52,155 nt of DNA from an uncultured Lachnospiraceae bacterium (GTDB lineage: Bacteria; Bacillota; Clostridia; Lachnospirales; Lachnospiraceae). Of the stretch, positions 1 to 10,548 are shown in pieces. The DNA is taken from positions 1-52,155 of the forward strand of contig CAMNDJ010000008.1 of the NCBI GenBank assembly GCA_946535225.1. Direction: 5' to 3'. The notes under the pieces were generated by a model that made no database searches, was not told where the DNA came from, and worked only from the letters and a program-made list of their open reading frames with translations. Within the stretch, counting starts at the first letter, position 1. Each line of letters starts with the position of its first letter. The translations under genes and the position numbers were made by a program.

Positions 1-6
1 TTCACC

Positions 7-1551
7 CTAATCCACCTTCATGCCAAGCGCAGTGACTACCGCCCTGGCCTTATTGATGCTTTCTTCGTATTCCTTCTTAGGGACAGAATCGGCCACAATG
101 CCGGCACCGCTCCTGACATAGACCTTACCGCCCTTCTTATAGGCCAGTCTGATCGCGATACATGTATCCAGATTACCCGCAAAATCAATATATCCTACAG
201 CCCCGCCGTATATTCCTCGCTTATTATCCTCCAGTTCATTGATTATCTCACATGCTCTTATCTTAGGTGCGCCCGAGAGCGTACCTGCAGGGAGGATCGA
301 GTCGATGACGCTCAGCTGATCGAACTCCTTGCGAAGCCTGCCCCTGACAGTGGATCCGATATGCATGACATGAGAGAACTTCAGCACATCCATATATCTC
401 TCCACCTCCACGGATCCTATCTCACTTATCCTGCCGATATCGTTACGTCCCAGGTCAACGAGCATATTATGCTCCGCTTTCTCCTTATCATCATTAAGCA
501 GGTCTTCTATCAGAGCCTCATCCTCTTCATCATCAGCCCCTCTCCTTCTGGTGCCCGCAAGAGGGAATGTGTGAAGGATACCGTCCTTCAGTTTGACAAG
601 CGTCTCAGGCGAAGCACCTGCGACTTCAATATCATCTCCCGAGAAGTAGAACATATAAGGCGAAGGGTTCACGGTGCGCAGCATCCTGTATGTATCCAGA
701 AGGCTTCCGGAATAGTCAGCATCCATCCTGTTGCTGAGTACCACCTGGAATATATCCCCTTCATGTATATGGTCCTTGGCCTTCTCCACCATATCGCAGA
801 ACCTCTCCTTATCAAAGAGAGTACGGAATTCGGATCTTAACTGCCCCGGCTCCTCTTCTGCCTCAGCTCCGCTCCTTATGATATCCGCGATCGCATCGAT
901 CTCTTCACAGGCTTTTTTATATTTGTCTTCGATATATCCCGTATTGACCTTATGATCTGTCGTACCTCGAAGCAGGATATCCGTCCGGTCCGCCACGCTC
1001 ACATTGGCTATGATCACTATCTTCTGCTTCACGTTGTCAAAGGCTATGACCTTGTCAAAGAGCATAAGATCAACATCCTTAAAGCCTTCCTCATCTCTTG
1101 CGTTCAGATCCAGTGACGGCTCGGCATACTTGATATAATCATATGCGAAGTATCCGACCAGGCCTCCCGTAAAAGGCGGAAAGCCGGGGATACGCGGACA
1201 CTTGTACTCCTTCACGGTCTCGCTTATATATTTGCCCGGATGCTTGATCTGCATATTATCAAGCACATTCCCCTCATCATTGGTGACTGTCAGATGTCCG
1301 TTAAGACAGGTAATACAGAGTCTGGGGTTGAACCCGAGGAACGAGTATCTTCCGTAGCCTTCATTATCTGCGGCACTCTCGAGCATAAATACATGATCGC
1401 TGACCGCCTTAAGCTTCTTCAACACCTGAATGGGGGTATACATATCCGACAGAATCTCCCTCTTTATGGGCACATAGTTATATCTTTCGCTGTATCCGAA
1501 CAGCTCTTCCACGCTCGGTACATATCTGTCATTTTTATCATTCATTGCCAT
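7..1551 (-). CDS. trpE: anthranilate synthase component I
   Basis: 514 aa; chorismate-binding motifs (SPSPYMFYF-like NPSPYMFYFSGDDIEVAGASPETLVK, GTRRRG, DLGRNDIGR, PAGTLSGAPKIRA, GGAVGYIDFAGNLDTCIAIR); last in trp run. Confidence 0.96.
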   Translation of the reverse strand: MAMNDKNDRYVPSVEELFGYSERYNYVPIKREILSDMYTPIQVLKKLKAVSDHVFMLESAADNEGYGRYSFLGFNPRLCITCLNGHLTVTNDEGNVLDNMQIKHPGKYISETVKEYKCPRIPGFPPFTGGLVGYFAYDYIKYAEPSLDLNARDEEGFKDVDLMLFDKVIAFDNVKQKIVIIANVSVADRTDILLRGTTDHKVNTGYIEDKYKKACEEIDAIADIIRSGAEAEEEPGQLRSEFRTLFDKERFCDMVEKAKDHIHEGDIFQVVLSNRMDADYSGSLLDTYRMLRTVNPSPYMFYFSGDDIEVAGASPETLVKLKDGILHTFPLAGTRRRGADDEEDEALIEDLLNDDKEKAEHNMLVDLGRNDIGRISEIGSVEVERYMDVLKFSHVMHIGSTVRGRLRKEFDQLSVIDSILPAGTLSGAPKIRACEIINELEDNKRGIYGGAVGYIDFAGNLDTCIAIRLAYKKGGKVYVRSGAGIVADSVPKKEYEESINKARAVVTALGMKVD

Positions 1552-1614
1552 TTCCCGTTATCCTTTCCCGAGTCAGTCCGATGATCATATTATCTGCGGC
1601 AGGTCTTCCGTCCA

Positions 1615-2637
1615 TTATCTGTTGGAAGCCTCTATAAATGCATCGAGTGCCTTAAGCGCACTTCCGTCATCGATGAGCTTAGCCGCAAGCTCCACTCCGT
1701 CCTTAAGCGTATCTGCCTTCCCTCCGATATAGAGTGAAGCTCCTGCATTCATAAGCACGGTATCTCTCATGGGACCGGCAAGCTTGCCGCTTAAGATGTC
1801 TCTGGTGATCTTCGCATTGTCCTCAGGTGTCCCTCCCTTAAGATCATCGGGCTTGCAGCTCATAATTCCAAACTCTTCGGGAGTTATCTCATAATTGATA
1901 TACTTGCCTTCACCGAATTCACAGACCTTGGTCGGACCCACGGCAGTGATTTCATCAAGCTTCTCCTTACCGTATACCACCATTCCCTTCTCTACACCGA
2001 GACCGTATAGTACCTGTGCAAGAGGCTCCACAAGAAGCTCATCATATACACCGAGAAGCTGTCTCCTGGGATGGACCGGATTGGTAAGGGGCCCGAGGAT
2101 ATTAAACACTGTTCTGAATCCCAGTTCCTTACGGATCGCACCTACATACTTCATGGATGTATGATACTTCTGTGCGAAGAAGAAGCAGAATCCGGTCTCT
2201 TCAAGAAGACTCACGCACTTCTCCGGATCAAGATTAATATTGGCTCCGAGTGCCTCGAGACAGTCTGCCGTACCTGACTTGGATGATGCTGCCCTGTTGC
2301 CGTGCTTGGCTACCTTCATGCCTGCAGCGGCTGCCACAAATGCTGATGTGGTTGAGATATTGAAGCTTCCCGCATTATCTCCGCCCGTACCTACTATCTC
2401 GAATGTGTCCATATCACCCGCATCCACCCTGAGTGCATGCTCGCGCATGGCCTTGGCGCAGCCCTTGATCTCTTCTATTGTCTCCGCCCTGGTATTCTTG
2501 GTTGTAAGAGCTGCCAGAAATGCCGCATTCTGAGTGGGTGTCGTCTCACCGTTCATTATCTCGTTCATAACGGTATAAGCCTCATCAAATGTCAGATCCC
2601 CTTTGTTTACTATCTTTTCGATTGCTTCCTTAATCAT
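1615..2637 (-). CDS. trpD: anthranilate phosphoribosyltransferase
   Basis: 340 aa; [49 protein letters not shown]. Confidence 0.97.
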   Translation of the reverse strand: MIKEAIEKIVNKGDLTFDEAYTVMNEIMNGETTPTQNAAFLAALTTKNTRAETIEEIKGCAKAMREHALRVDAGDMDTFEIVGTGGDNAGSFNISTTSAFVAAAAGMKVAKHGNRAASSKSGTADCLEALGANINLDPEKCVSLLEETGFCFFFAQKYHTSMKYVGAIRKELGFRTVFNILGPLTNPVHPRRQLLGVYDELLVEPLAQVLYGLGVEKGMVVYGKEKLDEITAVGPTKVCEFGEGKYINYEITPEEFGIMSCKPDDLKGGTPEDNAKITRDILSGKLAGPMRDTVLMNAGASLYIGGKADTLKDGVELAAKLIDDGSALKALDAFIEASNR

Positions 2638-2695
2638 TGTATACTCCTTTCATATGTGCTGTCCTGTCGTCATCTCTGACAGCTGTGTCATCTTA

Positions 2696-3484
2696 TCAGT
2701 TAAGTTCGTTCTTAAATCTTATCGCGTAATCGGCTGCCACACCCGGATCAAAATCCGCCTCCCGCATCAGGTTGATGAAGTGGGTTCCCACTATTGCTCC
2801 GTCAATGATATTCTTCATCGGCTCCACATCGCCCGGCGTCCTGATACCGAATCCCATCATCACAGGTATCTTCGCCGCATTCTTAACAGACTTAAGATAC
2901 TCTATTACATCCTTGTGATATGTGCCTCCCTGTCCGGTCACACCCATGGATGATACACAATAGATAAATCCTCTTGCGTCCGCCGTTATCATCCCTATCC
3001 TCTCCTTTGAGACCGGAGATACCAGCTGTATCAGTATCGTCGCATCCCCCTGTTTATCAAGCGCATCCCTCAGCGCATCCTGTTCTTCGTAGGGAAGATC
3101 CGGAACAATAAGCCCGTCCACTCCGCTTTTCTTACATCGGATCGCGAATTCCTCCAGGCCGTAATTGGATATGGTATTGTAGTACATCATAAAGACGATC
3201 GGCTGATCACTTCCCCCGGCTCTCAGTTCATCCATGAGTGCAAATGTCTTCTTAAGACTTGCTCCCGCCTGTATGGCCTCATATGATGCCTGCTGTATCA
3301 CGGGGCCGTCAGCCGTGGGATCCGAAAACGGTATTCCCAGTTCTATCACATCCGTTATGCCCTCCTGTGCCTTGACGATCTCCCCTGTCCTTGCCATATC
3401 CGGCAGTCCCGCGGTTATATATGTGATGAATGCCTTTTTGCCGGATCGCTTCAGCTCATCCATTCTCTGTTCTATTCTGTTCAT
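2696..3484 (-). CDS. trpA: tryptophan synthase alpha subunit
   Basis: 262 aa; ELGIPFSDPTADGPVIQQA, YCVSSMGVTGQ, GFGIRTP. Confidence 0.96.
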   Translation of the reverse strand: MNRIEQRMDELKRSGKKAFITYITAGLPDMARTGEIVKAQEGITDVIELGIPFSDPTADGPVIQQASYEAIQAGASLKKTFALMDELRAGGSDQPIVFMMYYNTISNYGLEEFAIRCKKSGVDGLIVPDLPYEEQDALRDALDKQGDATILIQLVSPVSKERIGMITADARGFIYCVSSMGVTGQGGTYHKDVIEYLKSVKNAAKIPVMMGFGIRTPGDVEPMKNIIDGAIVGTHFINLMREADFDPGVAADYAIRFKNELN

Positions 3485-3544
3485 GTATATTCCTCCGTAT
3501 AAGATACTTATGCTAATGTTCCTGTCCGGTCATATGCCGGGTTC

Positions 3545-4732
3545 TCAGTTCAGATATCCCTTACCTGCCAGATAATCGGATATCGTATTGACATCCTTGT
3601 CTCCTCTGCCCGATAAGCAGATGATCATCGACTGATCAGCCGTCATCTCCTTTGCCTTCTTGAACGCATAAGCAACTGCATGTGCACTTTCTATGGCAGG
3701 AATTATTCCCTCAAGTCTTGTCAGCTCCATCAGTGCATCCATTGCTTCCTTATCCGTGATAGGTACATATGTCGCTCTGCCCGTATCATGAAGGTATGCG
3801 TGCTCGGGACCGACACCCGGATAATCCAGGCCTGCCGAGATCGAATGGGCCAGTTTGATGTTACCGTCATCATCCTGCAGAAGATAAGATCTTGTACCGT
3901 GGAGTACGCCCGGTCTGCCCTTGGCCATAGAGGCTGCATGCTCTTCAGTATCTATTCCTTTTCCGGCTGCTTCCACACCTATGAGTTCCACGGAAGGCTC
4001 GTCTATGAAGTCAGCGAACATTCCTATCGAATTGGATCCTCCCCCCACGCAGGCCATAACCACATCGGGAAGTCTCCCCTCCGCTTCCATATGCTGGATC
4101 TTGGCCTCTCTGCTGATCACCGACTGGAACTCCTTGACCATCTTGGGATAGGGATAGGGCCCGATCGCTGAACCGATTATATAGAACGTATCCTCGGCCG
4201 TCTTGGCCCACGTCCTTATGGCCTCATTGGTAGCATCCTTAAGTGTATTGCTGCCTGATGTCACGCTCACGACCTTGGCTCCTAACATCTCCATCCTCAT
4301 CACATTGAGGGCCTGACGCTTAACATCTTCAGCTCCCATATATACCGTGCATTCCATTCCGAAAAGTGCGGCGCCTGTGGCTGTAGCCACCCCGTGCTGT
4401 CCCGCGCCCGTCTCGGCGATCACCTTCGTTTTGCCCATGCGCCTGGCCAACAGGATCTGACCCAATACATTGTTGATCTTATGAGCCCCCGTATGATTTA
4501 AGTCTTCACGCTTGAGATATATCTTTGTACCGTACTTCTCGGACAGTCTCTCTGCATAGTATAGGGGCGTCTCCCTGCCCACGTACTGCTTGAGGTAATA
4601 TCCGAGAGTCTTCATAAACTCGGGATCCTTAATGGCCGCTTCGAATTCCCTGTCTATCTCATCCAGGATATTCATAAGGGACTCCGATACGTACTGTCCT
4701 CCGTATTCTCCGTAATATGCTCTGCTGTTCAT
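3545..4732 (-). CDS. trpB: tryptophan synthase beta subunit
   Basis: 395 aa; [16 protein letters not shown] (PLP Lys), [24 protein letters not shown]. Confidence 0.97.
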   Translation of the reverse strand: MNSRAYYGEYGGQYVSESLMNILDEIDREFEAAIKDPEFMKTLGYYLKQYVGRETPLYYAERLSEKYGTKIYLKREDLNHTGAHKINNVLGQILLARRMGKTKVIAETGAGQHGVATATGAALFGMECTVYMGAEDVKRQALNVMRMEMLGAKVVSVTSGSNTLKDATNEAIRTWAKTAEDTFYIIGSAIGPYPYPKMVKEFQSVISREAKIQHMEAEGRLPDVVMACVGGGSNSIGMFADFIDEPSVELIGVEAAGKGIDTEEHAASMAKGRPGVLHGTRSYLLQDDDGNIKLAHSISAGLDYPGVGPEHAYLHDTGRATYVPITDKEAMDALMELTRLEGIIPAIESAHAVAYAFKKAKEMTADQSMIICLSGRGDKDVNTISDYLAGKGYLN

Positions 4733-4816
4733 CCGTATCTCCGGTATACTGCCGTATACCTCTCCTTTCCGTGTATAGTCTGTTTTACCGTATCATCTTC
4801 TCTGTCAATTCATTTT

Positions 4817-5503
4817 TCATTGCCATCGTCTGCTGCGGACCGCATCGACAAATCTCATTATCTTTTCCTCATCCTTGCCGTCTTCTCCTTCCACACCGCT
4901 GCTCACATCCACAATGTCAGGCTTAAATATCTCAATTCCCCTTGCGACATTGTCTGCATTCAGTCCGCCGGCCAGGATGAACTTCGTCGGAGGTGACTGT
5001 GTGCCTGCCTTAAGGATTCTTCTGCTCTTTCTGAATACGGGGACATCATCGATATCCCAGTGAAAGGTCTTTCCGCTTCCGAAATCAGGTGCATCCATCA
5101 GTATCCCCTGTATCTTCGATCTCTCTTCCAGGCTCAGATCTTCCATGAAGCTAAGCGCATCCGCTGCCTTGCTTTTATCCGATATATTGCAGGCATACCA
5201 TATTGGGAGGGGGGAACTCACAATCACGTCTTTACTCAGTTCTCTGTGTACCTGCAATATATCGAACCCCAGATCGGCAACTGTCCGTGCCAGATCAATA
5301 TCCGGACTTACCGTTACCGCAACTCTGACTATGTTCTTATCGAGCTTATCAAGGACTTCTGCAGCCTGTTCGAATGTTACATATCTTTTGCTCGGCTCAT
5401 GGAATACGCAGCCCGCATATTCAACCTTCGCTCTGTTCAGATATTCGGCCTCTTCAGGTGTCCTGATACCGCATATTTTAATCTTTACTCTCTGATCATC
5501 CAT
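4817..5503 (-). CDS. trpF: phosphoribosylanthranilate isomerase
   Basis: KIKICGIRTPEEAE ... LQVHRELS ... FILAGGLNADNV ... DIVDVSSGVEGEDGKD. ORF is open to 5557, but an SD (GGGAG) 8 nt upstream favours the start at 5503 (MDDQRVKIKICGI). Confidence 0.92.
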   Translation of the reverse strand: MDDQRVKIKICGIRTPEEAEYLNRAKVEYAGCVFHEPSKRYVTFEQAAEVLDKLDKNIVRVAVTVSPDIDLARTVADLGFDILQVHRELSKDVIVSSPLPIWYACNISDKSKAADALSFMEDLSLEERSKIQGILMDAPDFGSGKTFHWDIDDVPVFRKSRRILKAGTQSPPTKFILAGGLNADNVARGIEIFKPDIVDVSSGVEGEDGKDEEKIMRFVDAVRSRRWQ

Positions 5504-5541
5504 TGACATGTCTCCCGACACGGTGATACATCTGCTGTTCT

Positions 5542-6348
5542 CTATGATCTCTTCCATCTTTTGGCAAGTTCCCTCGGATCATCGCTTTCCATGAATGCGC
5601 GTCCTATAAGAAATGCATCCACTCCGGTCTCCTTGAGGAACCTGACATCTTCATCGCTCACAATCCCGCTCTCTGCGACATATAACTTATCATTTGGGAT
5701 GTATCTCCTCATATTTCTTGTATTCTCAATATTTATTGAAAAGTCCTTAAGATTCCTGTTATTTACTCCCACTATCCTCGGATCGATCCTAAGTGCTCTC
5801 TCGATCTCATATTCATCATGCGTCTCCACTAGTACATCGAGCTTAAGGGATCTTGCAAGATTATAGAAGTCCTTCATCTGTGCATCATCGAGGATCGCCG
5901 TGATGAGAAGTACCGCATCTGCTCCTATGACTCTGGCTTCATGGAACTGGTATTCATCTATCATGAAGTCCTTACGGATGATGGGGAGGGTGCTTATCTT
6001 CCTGATCTGCTTAAGGTAATCCACATTGCCGAGGAAGTGATCCTCTTCCGTCAGGCAGCTTATCGCATCAACCGAATCATTATATTCATCGATCCTTTCT
6101 GTCAGATCTATCTTCTCTTCGATCCTTCCCAGACTTGGTGATGCCTTCTTGAACTCTCCGATTATCGAGATACCTTCTTTTGCAAGTGCATTATGGAAAC
6201 AGTTATCTCTGGCCTTGATCGCATCATCCTTAAGTGCATCCTCTGCAAGTCTTATCATCTCATTAAGCGGGATCCTGTTCTTGTGTTCAACAAGTCTTAC
6301 CTTCTTATCTTCGACTATCTTATCCAATATGGTCCCTGTAGTGTTCAT
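5542..6348 (-). CDS. trpC: indole-3-glycerol phosphate synthase
   Basis: 268 aa; IIGEFKKASPSLG, IRKDFMIDEYQ, VLVETHDEYE, GVNNRNLKDF, VAESGI, FLIGRAFM. Confidence 0.96.
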   Translation of the reverse strand: MNTTGTILDKIVEDKKVRLVEHKNRIPLNEMIRLAEDALKDDAIKARDNCFHNALAKEGISIIGEFKKASPSLGRIEEKIDLTERIDEYNDSVDAISCLTEEDHFLGNVDYLKQIRKISTLPIIRKDFMIDEYQFHEARVIGADAVLLITAILDDAQMKDFYNLARSLKLDVLVETHDEYEIERALRIDPRIVGVNNRNLKDFSINIENTRNMRRYIPNDKLYVAESGIVSDEDVRFLKETGVDAFLIGRAFMESDDPRELAKRWKRS

Positions 6349-6420
6349 GCTTTTCTCCTTAAGATAACCCGGGATGACAGGTCGGGAGGGATCGCTCTGT
6401 CATCCCAATTTATCTTACAA

Positions 6421-6460
6421 ATCAAAAATCCCGACAATGAATATTCATTCATTGTCGGGA
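6421..6460 (-). terminator. attenuator terminator of the trp T-box
   Basis: Minus: CCCGACAATGAATGAATATTCATTGTCGGGATTTTTGAT; long stem plus U-tract just after the T-box sequence. Confidence 0.9.
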
Positions 6461-6725
6461 CAGGATAATCATTCCTGCGGTGCCACCCGAATTGACGTAT
6501 CATACGCCCTCTCATCCATACTCCGGTACGTATATCCGTCTAACCCATCTAGCCACATACCATCATATGCCGGATCCTGTAACGGTGATCCACTCCGTCT
6601 CACATACTCTGCATCACTGCATTTCCGCTCGCCCTCGAAAGTCCATTCACTCATGTGTTCATTGCTGCGATCTCACCATCCGCAGCTCTCTCATAATGAA
6701 GAGGCATGACCTACTATTCTTTCTC
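6425..6725 (-). ncRNA. T-box leader, predicted tRNA-Trp specific, upstream of trpC
   Basis: Minus strand carries the T-box sequence GGGTGGCACCGCAGG (6474-6488), Stem I AG-bulge-like AGAGAGCTGCGGATGGTGAGATCGCAG, and GAA-TGG-ACT with candidate specifier TGG at 6643-6645; followed by a terminator hairpin. Confidence 0.93.
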
Positions 6726-6799
6726 ATCGGTTTATCCGCTTATTAAATTATCTAACTTATATCACAGGGCTGTCAGCCTTGTCAACATAATTTAACAAA

Positions 6800-7966
6800 T
6801 TATTTTACGACTCTGACTCTTAATACTCCGTCAACCGCCTGCAGCTTGCCGACAAGTTCATCCGTAACAGGTGTCTCGAAGTCAAGCATCGTATAGGCGT
6901 AATCACCCTTTGACTTGTTGGTCATATCGGAGATATTGATACCCATCTCACCGAATACAGACGTAAACCTTGCGATCATATTGGCTATGTTCTTATGGAA
7001 CACAGCTATACGGCCTGCCTGGATACATACGCCCATGTCGCAGTTGGGATAATTAACGGAATTCTTGATATTACCGTTCTCAAGATAATCTCTCATCTCC
7101 TTGACCGCCATAACAGCACAGTTGTCCTCTGACTCTTCCGTAGAAGCTCCGAGGTGAGGAGTGACAATAACACCGGGCTTACCTGCTGTAGTCGGGTTCG
7201 GGAAATCAGATACATATCTGCGAACCTTACCTGACTCTATACCCTTAAGTACGGCCTCCTCATCACAGAGAAGGTCACGCGCGAAGTTAAGTATGATCAC
7301 GCCGTCCTTCATCTTGGATATGGCCTCTTCATTTATCGTATTCTTAGTGCTGTCAAGAAGCGGAACATGGATCGTGATGTAATCACACTGCTCAAATATA
7401 TCATCAAGATTATGCACATGATGTATCTCTCTTCTTAAGTTCCATGCAGCATCGACAGATATATACGGATCATATCCGAACACTTCCATGCCGAAGTGTG
7501 TCGCCGTATTGGCCACCTTGATACCGATGGCACCTAAGCCTATCACGCCGAGCTTCTTGCCATAGAGCTCTGTTCCTGCGAAGTTCTTCTTCTGCTTCTC
7601 GGCAACCTTGGCTATATCCGCATCTGCCGCATTTTCCCTGACCCATGCGATACCGCCTGATACGTCTCTTGCTGCAAGGAGCATTCCTGCAAACACAAGC
7701 TCCTTAACACCGTTGGCATTGGCACCGGGAGTATTGAATACCACGATACCCTTATCTGCGCACTTATCGAGAGGAATATTGTTGACACCGGCACCTGCTC
7801 TGGCAACAGCGAGAAGCTTGTCCGGAAGCTCCATCTCATGCATTGAGGCACTTCTTACAAGTATGCCCTCGGCATCATTGACATCATCAGTCTTTACGTA
7901 ATTATCATCAAATCCATCGAGTCCCACCTGCGAAATGGGATTTAAGCAATGATATTTAAAACTCAT
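6800..7966 (-). CDS. serA: D-3-phosphoglycerate dehydrogenase with C-terminal ACT domain
   Basis: 388 aa; GLGAIGIKVANTATHFGMEVFGYDPYIS, HVPLLDSTKNTI, VTPHLGASTEESEDN, ACT-like C-terminus. Confidence 0.92.
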   Translation of the reverse strand: MSFKYHCLNPISQVGLDGFDDNYVKTDDVNDAEGILVRSASMHEMELPDKLLAVARAGAGVNNIPLDKCADKGIVVFNTPGANANGVKELVFAGMLLAARDVSGGIAWVRENAADADIAKVAEKQKKNFAGTELYGKKLGVIGLGAIGIKVANTATHFGMEVFGYDPYISVDAAWNLRREIHHVHNLDDIFEQCDYITIHVPLLDSTKNTINEEAISKMKDGVIILNFARDLLCDEEAVLKGIESGKVRRYVSDFPNPTTAGKPGVIVTPHLGASTEESEDNCAVMAVKEMRDYLENGNIKNSVNYPNCDMGVCIQAGRIAVFHKNIANMIARFTSVFGEMGINISDMTNKSKGDYAYTMLDFETPVTDELVGKLQAVDGVLRVRVVK

Positions 7967-9051
7967 GCGTTCTCCTCCTCAAACTTCTTCATAAACTCAA
8001 CGAGCTTCTGCACGCCTTCTATGGGCATTGCATTGTATATGCTCGCTCTCATACCGCCCACTGTTCTGTGGCCCTTGAGATTGACAAAGCCTGCTTCGGT
8101 CGCTTCCTTGACAAACTTAGCATCAAGTTCTTCATTGCCCGTTACGAACGGAACGTTCATAAGAGATCTGTCTTCCTTAACTACAGTCCCTTTGAACAGC
8201 TTGGAAGAATCAAGGAAATCATATAAGATTTTGGCCTTCTTTTCGTTACGCTCCTTCATGGCAGCCAGACCACCCTGAGCCTTGAGCCACTTAAATACCT
8301 TGCCGCAGATATATATCGTATAGCACGGAGGTGTATTATAGAGCGAATCCGCATCAGCCTGTGTCTTCCACTTAAGCATGGTGGGAGTTCCGGGAAGTAC
8401 ATCATCAGTGATGAGATCTTCTCTGATTATGGCTATCACACAGCCGGCAGGTCCCACATTCTTCTGAACGCCGCCGTAGATCACGCCGTACTTGGTCACA
8501 TCCACGGGTTCTGATAAGAAGCACGAAGATACATCCGACACTAAGATCCTGCCCTTGGTATTGGGAAGAGTCTTATACTTGGTACCGTAGATAGTATTGT
8601 TCTCACAGATATATACATAATCCATGTCATCCGTGATGGGCAGATCAGAGCAATCGGGGATATACGAGAAGGTCTTATCGGCAGATGATGCAAGCTCTAC
8701 AGCCTCACCGTAGATCTTGGCTTCCTGATATGCCTTCTTGGCCCACTGACCCGTGATGATATATCCGGCCTTCTTGTTCTTCATCATATTCATGGGCACT
8801 TCCGCAAAGAACTGTGAAGCACCGCCCTGAAGGAACAATACCTTATAATTATCGGGAATGTTCATAAGGTCTCTTAAGTCAGCTTCAGCTTCCTTGATGA
8901 TGGTATCATACACTTTGGATCGATGGCTCATCTCCATAACGGACTGTCCGGATCCCTTGTAATCCAGCATCTCCTCTGCTGCTTCCTTAAGCACTTCTTC
9001 AGGCAAAACTGCAGGTCCTGCCGAGAAATTATACACGCGTGACATTTTCAT
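7963..9051 (-). CDS. serC: phosphoserine aminotransferase
   Basis: 362 aa; YNFSAGPAVLPEEVL, MEMSHRSK, LFLQGGASQFF, YGGVQKNVGPAG; overlaps serA by 4 nt. Confidence 0.96.
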   Translation of the reverse strand: MKMSRVYNFSAGPAVLPEEVLKEAAEEMLDYKGSGQSVMEMSHRSKVYDTIIKEAEADLRDLMNIPDNYKVLFLQGGASQFFAEVPMNMMKNKKAGYIITGQWAKKAYQEAKIYGEAVELASSADKTFSYIPDCSDLPITDDMDYVYICENNTIYGTKYKTLPNTKGRILVSDVSSCFLSEPVDVTKYGVIYGGVQKNVGPAGCVIAIIREDLITDDVLPGTPTMLKWKTQADADSLYNTPPCYTIYICGKVFKWLKAQGGLAAMKERNEKKAKILYDFLDSSKLFKGTVVKEDRSLMNVPFVTGNEELDAKFVKEATEAGFVNLKGHRTVGGMRASIYNAMPIEGVQKLVEFMKKFEEENA

Positions 9052-9085
9052 CTCCTCCTTAGTGTATCAAACATTATCGTTGTCT

Positions 9086-9114
9086 ATTCTATACTCATTC
9101 AATTCCAAAATCAA
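9086..9114 (-). promoter_or_regulatory. sigma-A-type promoter for serC-serA
   Basis: Minus: TTGATT-17 nt-TAGAAT, just upstream of serC. Confidence 0.65.
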
Positions 9115-9120
9115 TAAAAA

Positions 9121-10548
9121 TCAGTCCTTTACTTCAGATTTCTCATAGGAATACACAATGACCGGCATTCCGACATATGCATATTCATAGAGTTCCTTTG
9201 CGGCATCAAAAGGCGTATTGACGCATCCGTGCGATCCGGCTCTTAAATACGCATCCTCTCCCCACTGAGTCCTCCAGCTCGCATCATGTATTCCGACATG
9301 TCTGTTAAAGGCCATCCAGTAATTTACAAAGGACCTGTATGTCTCGCCTATCAGCGTTCTGTTACGCTGCATATAATAGATATAATAAACGCCTTCCTTG
9401 GTTCCGCTGCCCGTGGACATCTTGCCCGTTACAACATTTGTATCGAGTTTCAGTCTTCCGTTTTCATAGTAATACATATGTTGTTCATCCAGACTGATCT
9501 CTATATATGTATTGCCTATATCCTTGACATATTCGCTCTCTTTTTCATCCATCTGATGCTTGTATACGGGTTGTATATCAATTACATCCTTTCCTTCACT
9601 TAATGCATCATATAATTCATCTACAGCCTCATCCACGTCTATTGAATTACCAAGAGTTCCCTGTGTCAGATGCACGGTACGGCCGTTATGGGTCTTGAAA
9701 TTATGGTTGTTATATGTATTATACGGACTTAAGACATCATACAGCCCGTTTGCAACGGTCTCTTTATCAAAAACAGGGGAGTCTGACTCATCGTCTATGT
9801 CGGGCAAAGAACCATCAGCCGAAAGCAGACTGTATAACTCATCTTTATTAAGTACCAGGTCTTCATCCTTAAGATGCAGAGTTACCCGCTTTTCACCGAA
9901 TTTATCCAGACTCTCAAATTGCTTAAGGATATGTTGCTCATCAGAAGTATATGCAGGAGTCACGATACAGTTCTTATCTAAAAGTATGTTAGTCGCACCT
10001 CTTTTTATCTGATCGATGGTCTCGGCATAACATTGATCCCTGTCTATATATTCCTTGTTGTTATGCAGTATATATCCGTCATCTCCATGCTCGATCGCCA
10101 CGGTATGCGGTGCTCCGATCCTCTCAACTCTCCATTCATCAATGATCGATGACAGTTTTTCTTCGTCAAGATACACCTCAGGAGGGACCACCTTATCATG
10201 CATGTCAGCACCGAGGTTTAAGATCCATAACATAGGATCCTGACTTGATTTATACTGCTTCAAAGGAGTCAGATAATCATAACTGATATTAAGATCAGCT
10301 CCGTTTATTGTATAAGTCCTGTCAACATACGGCACCGGCATCGTAACGTGAATATCACCGGGAACTGCCCTTTCATTCATCTTCTTTGCCGCTTCTTCCG
10401 GGGTGAGTCCTGTGCAGTAAACATCATTTATGAAAGTTCCGTAAGGAAAAACATTTGTATAATAATATGCCAGGCCTATATATAACAGGCCCAGCATTAT
10501 AAGTGTTGAAAATATTAAGATCAATGATAACTTGGATGCTTTTCTCAC
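9121..10548 (-). CDS. membrane-anchored L,D-transpeptidase (YkuD) with peptidoglycan-binding region
   Basis: 475 aa; N-terminal TM segment; C-terminal GSHGCVNTPFDAAKELYEYAYVGMPVIVY (YkuD HxxxSHGCVN-type motif); GTG start overlapping the ilvB stop (GTGA). Confidence 0.9.
   Translation of the reverse strand: MRKASKLSLILIFSTLIMLGLLYIGLAYYYTNVFPYGTFINDVYCTGLTPEEAAKKMNERAVPGDIHVTMPVPYVDRTYTINGADLNISYDYLTPLKQYKSSQDPMLWILNLGADMHDKVVPPEVYLDEEKLSSIIDEWRVERIGAPHTVAIEHGDDGYILHNNKEYIDRDQCYAETIDQIKRGATNILLDKNCIVTPAYTSDEQHILKQFESLDKFGEKRVTLHLKDEDLVLNKDELYSLLSADGSLPDIDDESDSPVFDKETVANGLYDVLSPYNTYNNHNFKTHNGRTVHLTQGTLGNSIDVDEAVDELYDALSEGKDVIDIQPVYKHQMDEKESEYVKDIGNTYIEISLDEQHMYYYENGRLKLDTNVVTGKMSTGSGTKEGVYYIYYMQRNRTLIGETYRSFVNYWMAFNRHVGIHDASWRTQWGEDAYLRAGSHGCVNTPFDAAKELYEYAYVGMPVIVYSYEKSEVKD

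Noticed and set aside
361-2953. Plus-strand ORFs opposite the trp genes
   Set aside because: Antisense shadows of well-supported coding genes; low-complexity Ser/Ile/Cys-rich translations with no family motifs. The same applies to plus-strand ORFs elsewhere over minus-strand genes.
6469-6654. 61-aa minus-strand ORF just upstream of trpC, possible leader peptide
   Set aside because: It lies across T-box Stem I to the antiterminator; the conserved RNA motifs explain the sequence, and no SD-supported leader peptide is needed.
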